5,543 nucleotides of DNA from an uncultured Ruminococcus sp. Lineage in GTDB: Bacteria > Bacillota > Clostridia > Oscillospirales > Ruminococcaceae. Below, piece by piece: positions 4,813-5,543 of this stretch; position 1 is the stretch's first letter; every line of letters starts with the position of its first letter. Position numbers and translations under genes: made by a program. The stretch is from assembly GCA_947175005.1 (NCBI GenBank), contig CAMWLD010000163.1, positions 1 through 5,543 on the forward strand, written 5' to 3'. Under the pieces are notes generated by a model. It worked only from the letters and a program-made list of their open reading frames with translations. It searched no databases and was not told the origin of the DNA.

Positions 4813-5543
4813 ATGCTTATAGGGATAAGGGATCTGGCAAAGCTTTTTGCAATAAGCGTTGTTTGCTGCTGTGCGGTTTTTGTATGTGCGCTGTTTATGA
4901 ATTACAACATTGACATCGGGGCGGTGAAGGACGAGATCACCACTCCTATGGGAATGGTAATATATGACGCTATTGTGGCGACAGGCAAGGTCGTGGTCGG
5001 CGTTTCGGGAGGGTGTCTTGCTGCTACGACAGTCGTGCTGCTTATTTTTTATGTAAAAAATTATATTGACAGCCATGGGAAAGAGCTTGGTATTTTAAAG
5101 GCGCTGGGGTATTCGGATATGAGTGTTGCGGGGCATTTCCGGGTGTTCGGTTTAAGCGTTTTTATCGGCACGGGGGCAGGGTATGCCGCTGCTACGGGTT
5201 ATATGCCGAATTTTTATGAGGCGCAGAACGGTGAGGGGCTTTTCCCGGACATTGACCCCGAATTTCATTTCGGGCTTGCGTTTTGTATGATAGTTCTGCC
5301 GACGGTTTTCTTTATGTTATTGTCTGTTTTCTATGCGTTTTTTAAGCTGAGAAGCCCTGTGCTTGGTTTGCTTAAAGAGTCACGGAATGTTAAGATAAAG
5401 ACAGGCAAGTCCGATGACAAGGATATGCCGTTTTTATCGGACCTTAAAAGAAACACTTTAAAAAGCAGAAAAAGCCTTGTGTTTTTCGTGGGATTTTCGG
5501 CGTTCTGCTTTTCGTCAATGACTCAGATGTCCATGTCTATGAA
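4813..5543 (+). CDS. FtsX-like ABC permease, C-terminus outside window
   Basis: The frame is open from ATG 4813 to the window edge (243 aa visible, no stop). GGTGG at 4801-4805 lies 7 nt upstream. Hydrophobic segments fall near 12-30, 58-80, 107-130, 155-177 and 221-238. After the second one comes the FtsX hallmark HGKELGILKALGYSDMSV (88-105), the cytoplasmic coupling region that contacts the ATPase. The loop between segments 1 and 2 is only about 27 residues, unlike the large periplasmic domain of MacB. A second basic stretch DLKRNTLKSRKS (210-221) before segment 5 looks like the start of a second half, as in two-module FtsX-like permeases of Firmicutes. It partners the ATPase immediately upstream. 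Full length and any large external domain cannot be judged here. Confidence 0.88.
   Translation, partial: MLIGIRDLAKLFAISVVCCCAVFVCALFMNYNIDIGAVKDEITTPMGMVIYDAIVATGKVVVGVSGGCLAATTVVLLIFYVKNYIDSHGKELGILKALGYSDMSVAGHFRVFGLSVFIGTGAGYAAATGYMPNFYEAQNGEGLFPDIDPEFHFGLAFCMIVLPTVFFMLLSVFYAFFKLRSPVLGLLKESRNVKIKTGKSDDKDMPFLSDLKRNTLKSRKSLVFFVGFSAFCFSSMTQMSMSM

Noticed and set aside
1..5543. CRISPR array, insertion sequence, tRNA or rRNA gene
   Set aside because: No regularly spaced direct repeats with unique spacers, no transposase or flanking terminal inverted repeats, and no tRNA or rRNA signature sequence was found by reading both strands.

Overview
The window looks like chromosomal DNA of a low-to-mid GC Firmicute, most likely class Clostridia (Oscillospiraceae/Ruminococcaceae or Lachnospiraceae). 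This is an inference from strong AGGAGG-type ribosome sites, a near-consensus sigma-A promoter, TTG start codons, heavy use of AGG arginine and GGG glycine codons, and the protein families present. Species cannot be named. All real genes are on the + strand.

Layout. Bases 1-81 are a leader carrying a CTTGC/CCTC-rich pyrimidine repeat. Bases 82-810 encode a 23S rRNA pseudouridine synthase of the RluB type, the only clear housekeeping gene. Bases 811-975 are non-coding and hold small inverted repeats and a 14-bp-period degenerate tandem repeat. Bases 976-1469 hold a small gene resembling the Imm1 family of polymorphic-toxin immunity proteins. It is broken by a one-base frameshift into two ORFs meeting at TAATG, and no toxin gene is visible beside it. 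A short gap with a dyad (1470-1576) precedes an aminoglycoside-phosphotransferase-fold kinase (1577-2599), which is followed by a clear intrinsic terminator (2616-2650).

The second half is one transcription unit. A strong promoter (2713-2740) drives a roughly 105-nt leader that contains a second copy of the pyrimidine repeat, folded into a hairpin with a T-run (possible attenuator). Four tightly packed genes follow: a TetR-family repressor (2852-3439), a polytopic membrane protein with CPBP-protease-like motifs (3436-4101), a MacB/LolD-type ABC ATPase (4116-4808) and an FtsX-like permease cut by the window edge (4813 onward). Genes overlap or sit a few bases apart, and two use TTG starts. The simplest reading is a self-regulated ABC exporter or peptide-sensing/resistance operon: TetR senses a ligand, the ATPase and FtsX-like permease form the transporter, and the membrane protein assists, perhaps as a protease or immunity factor. 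The substrate is unknown.

Nothing here proves a new system. The best leads are the shared leader repeat in front of rluB and the tetR operon, the possible attenuator, the CPBP-like protein inside an ABC operon, and the frameshifted orphan immunity-like gene.
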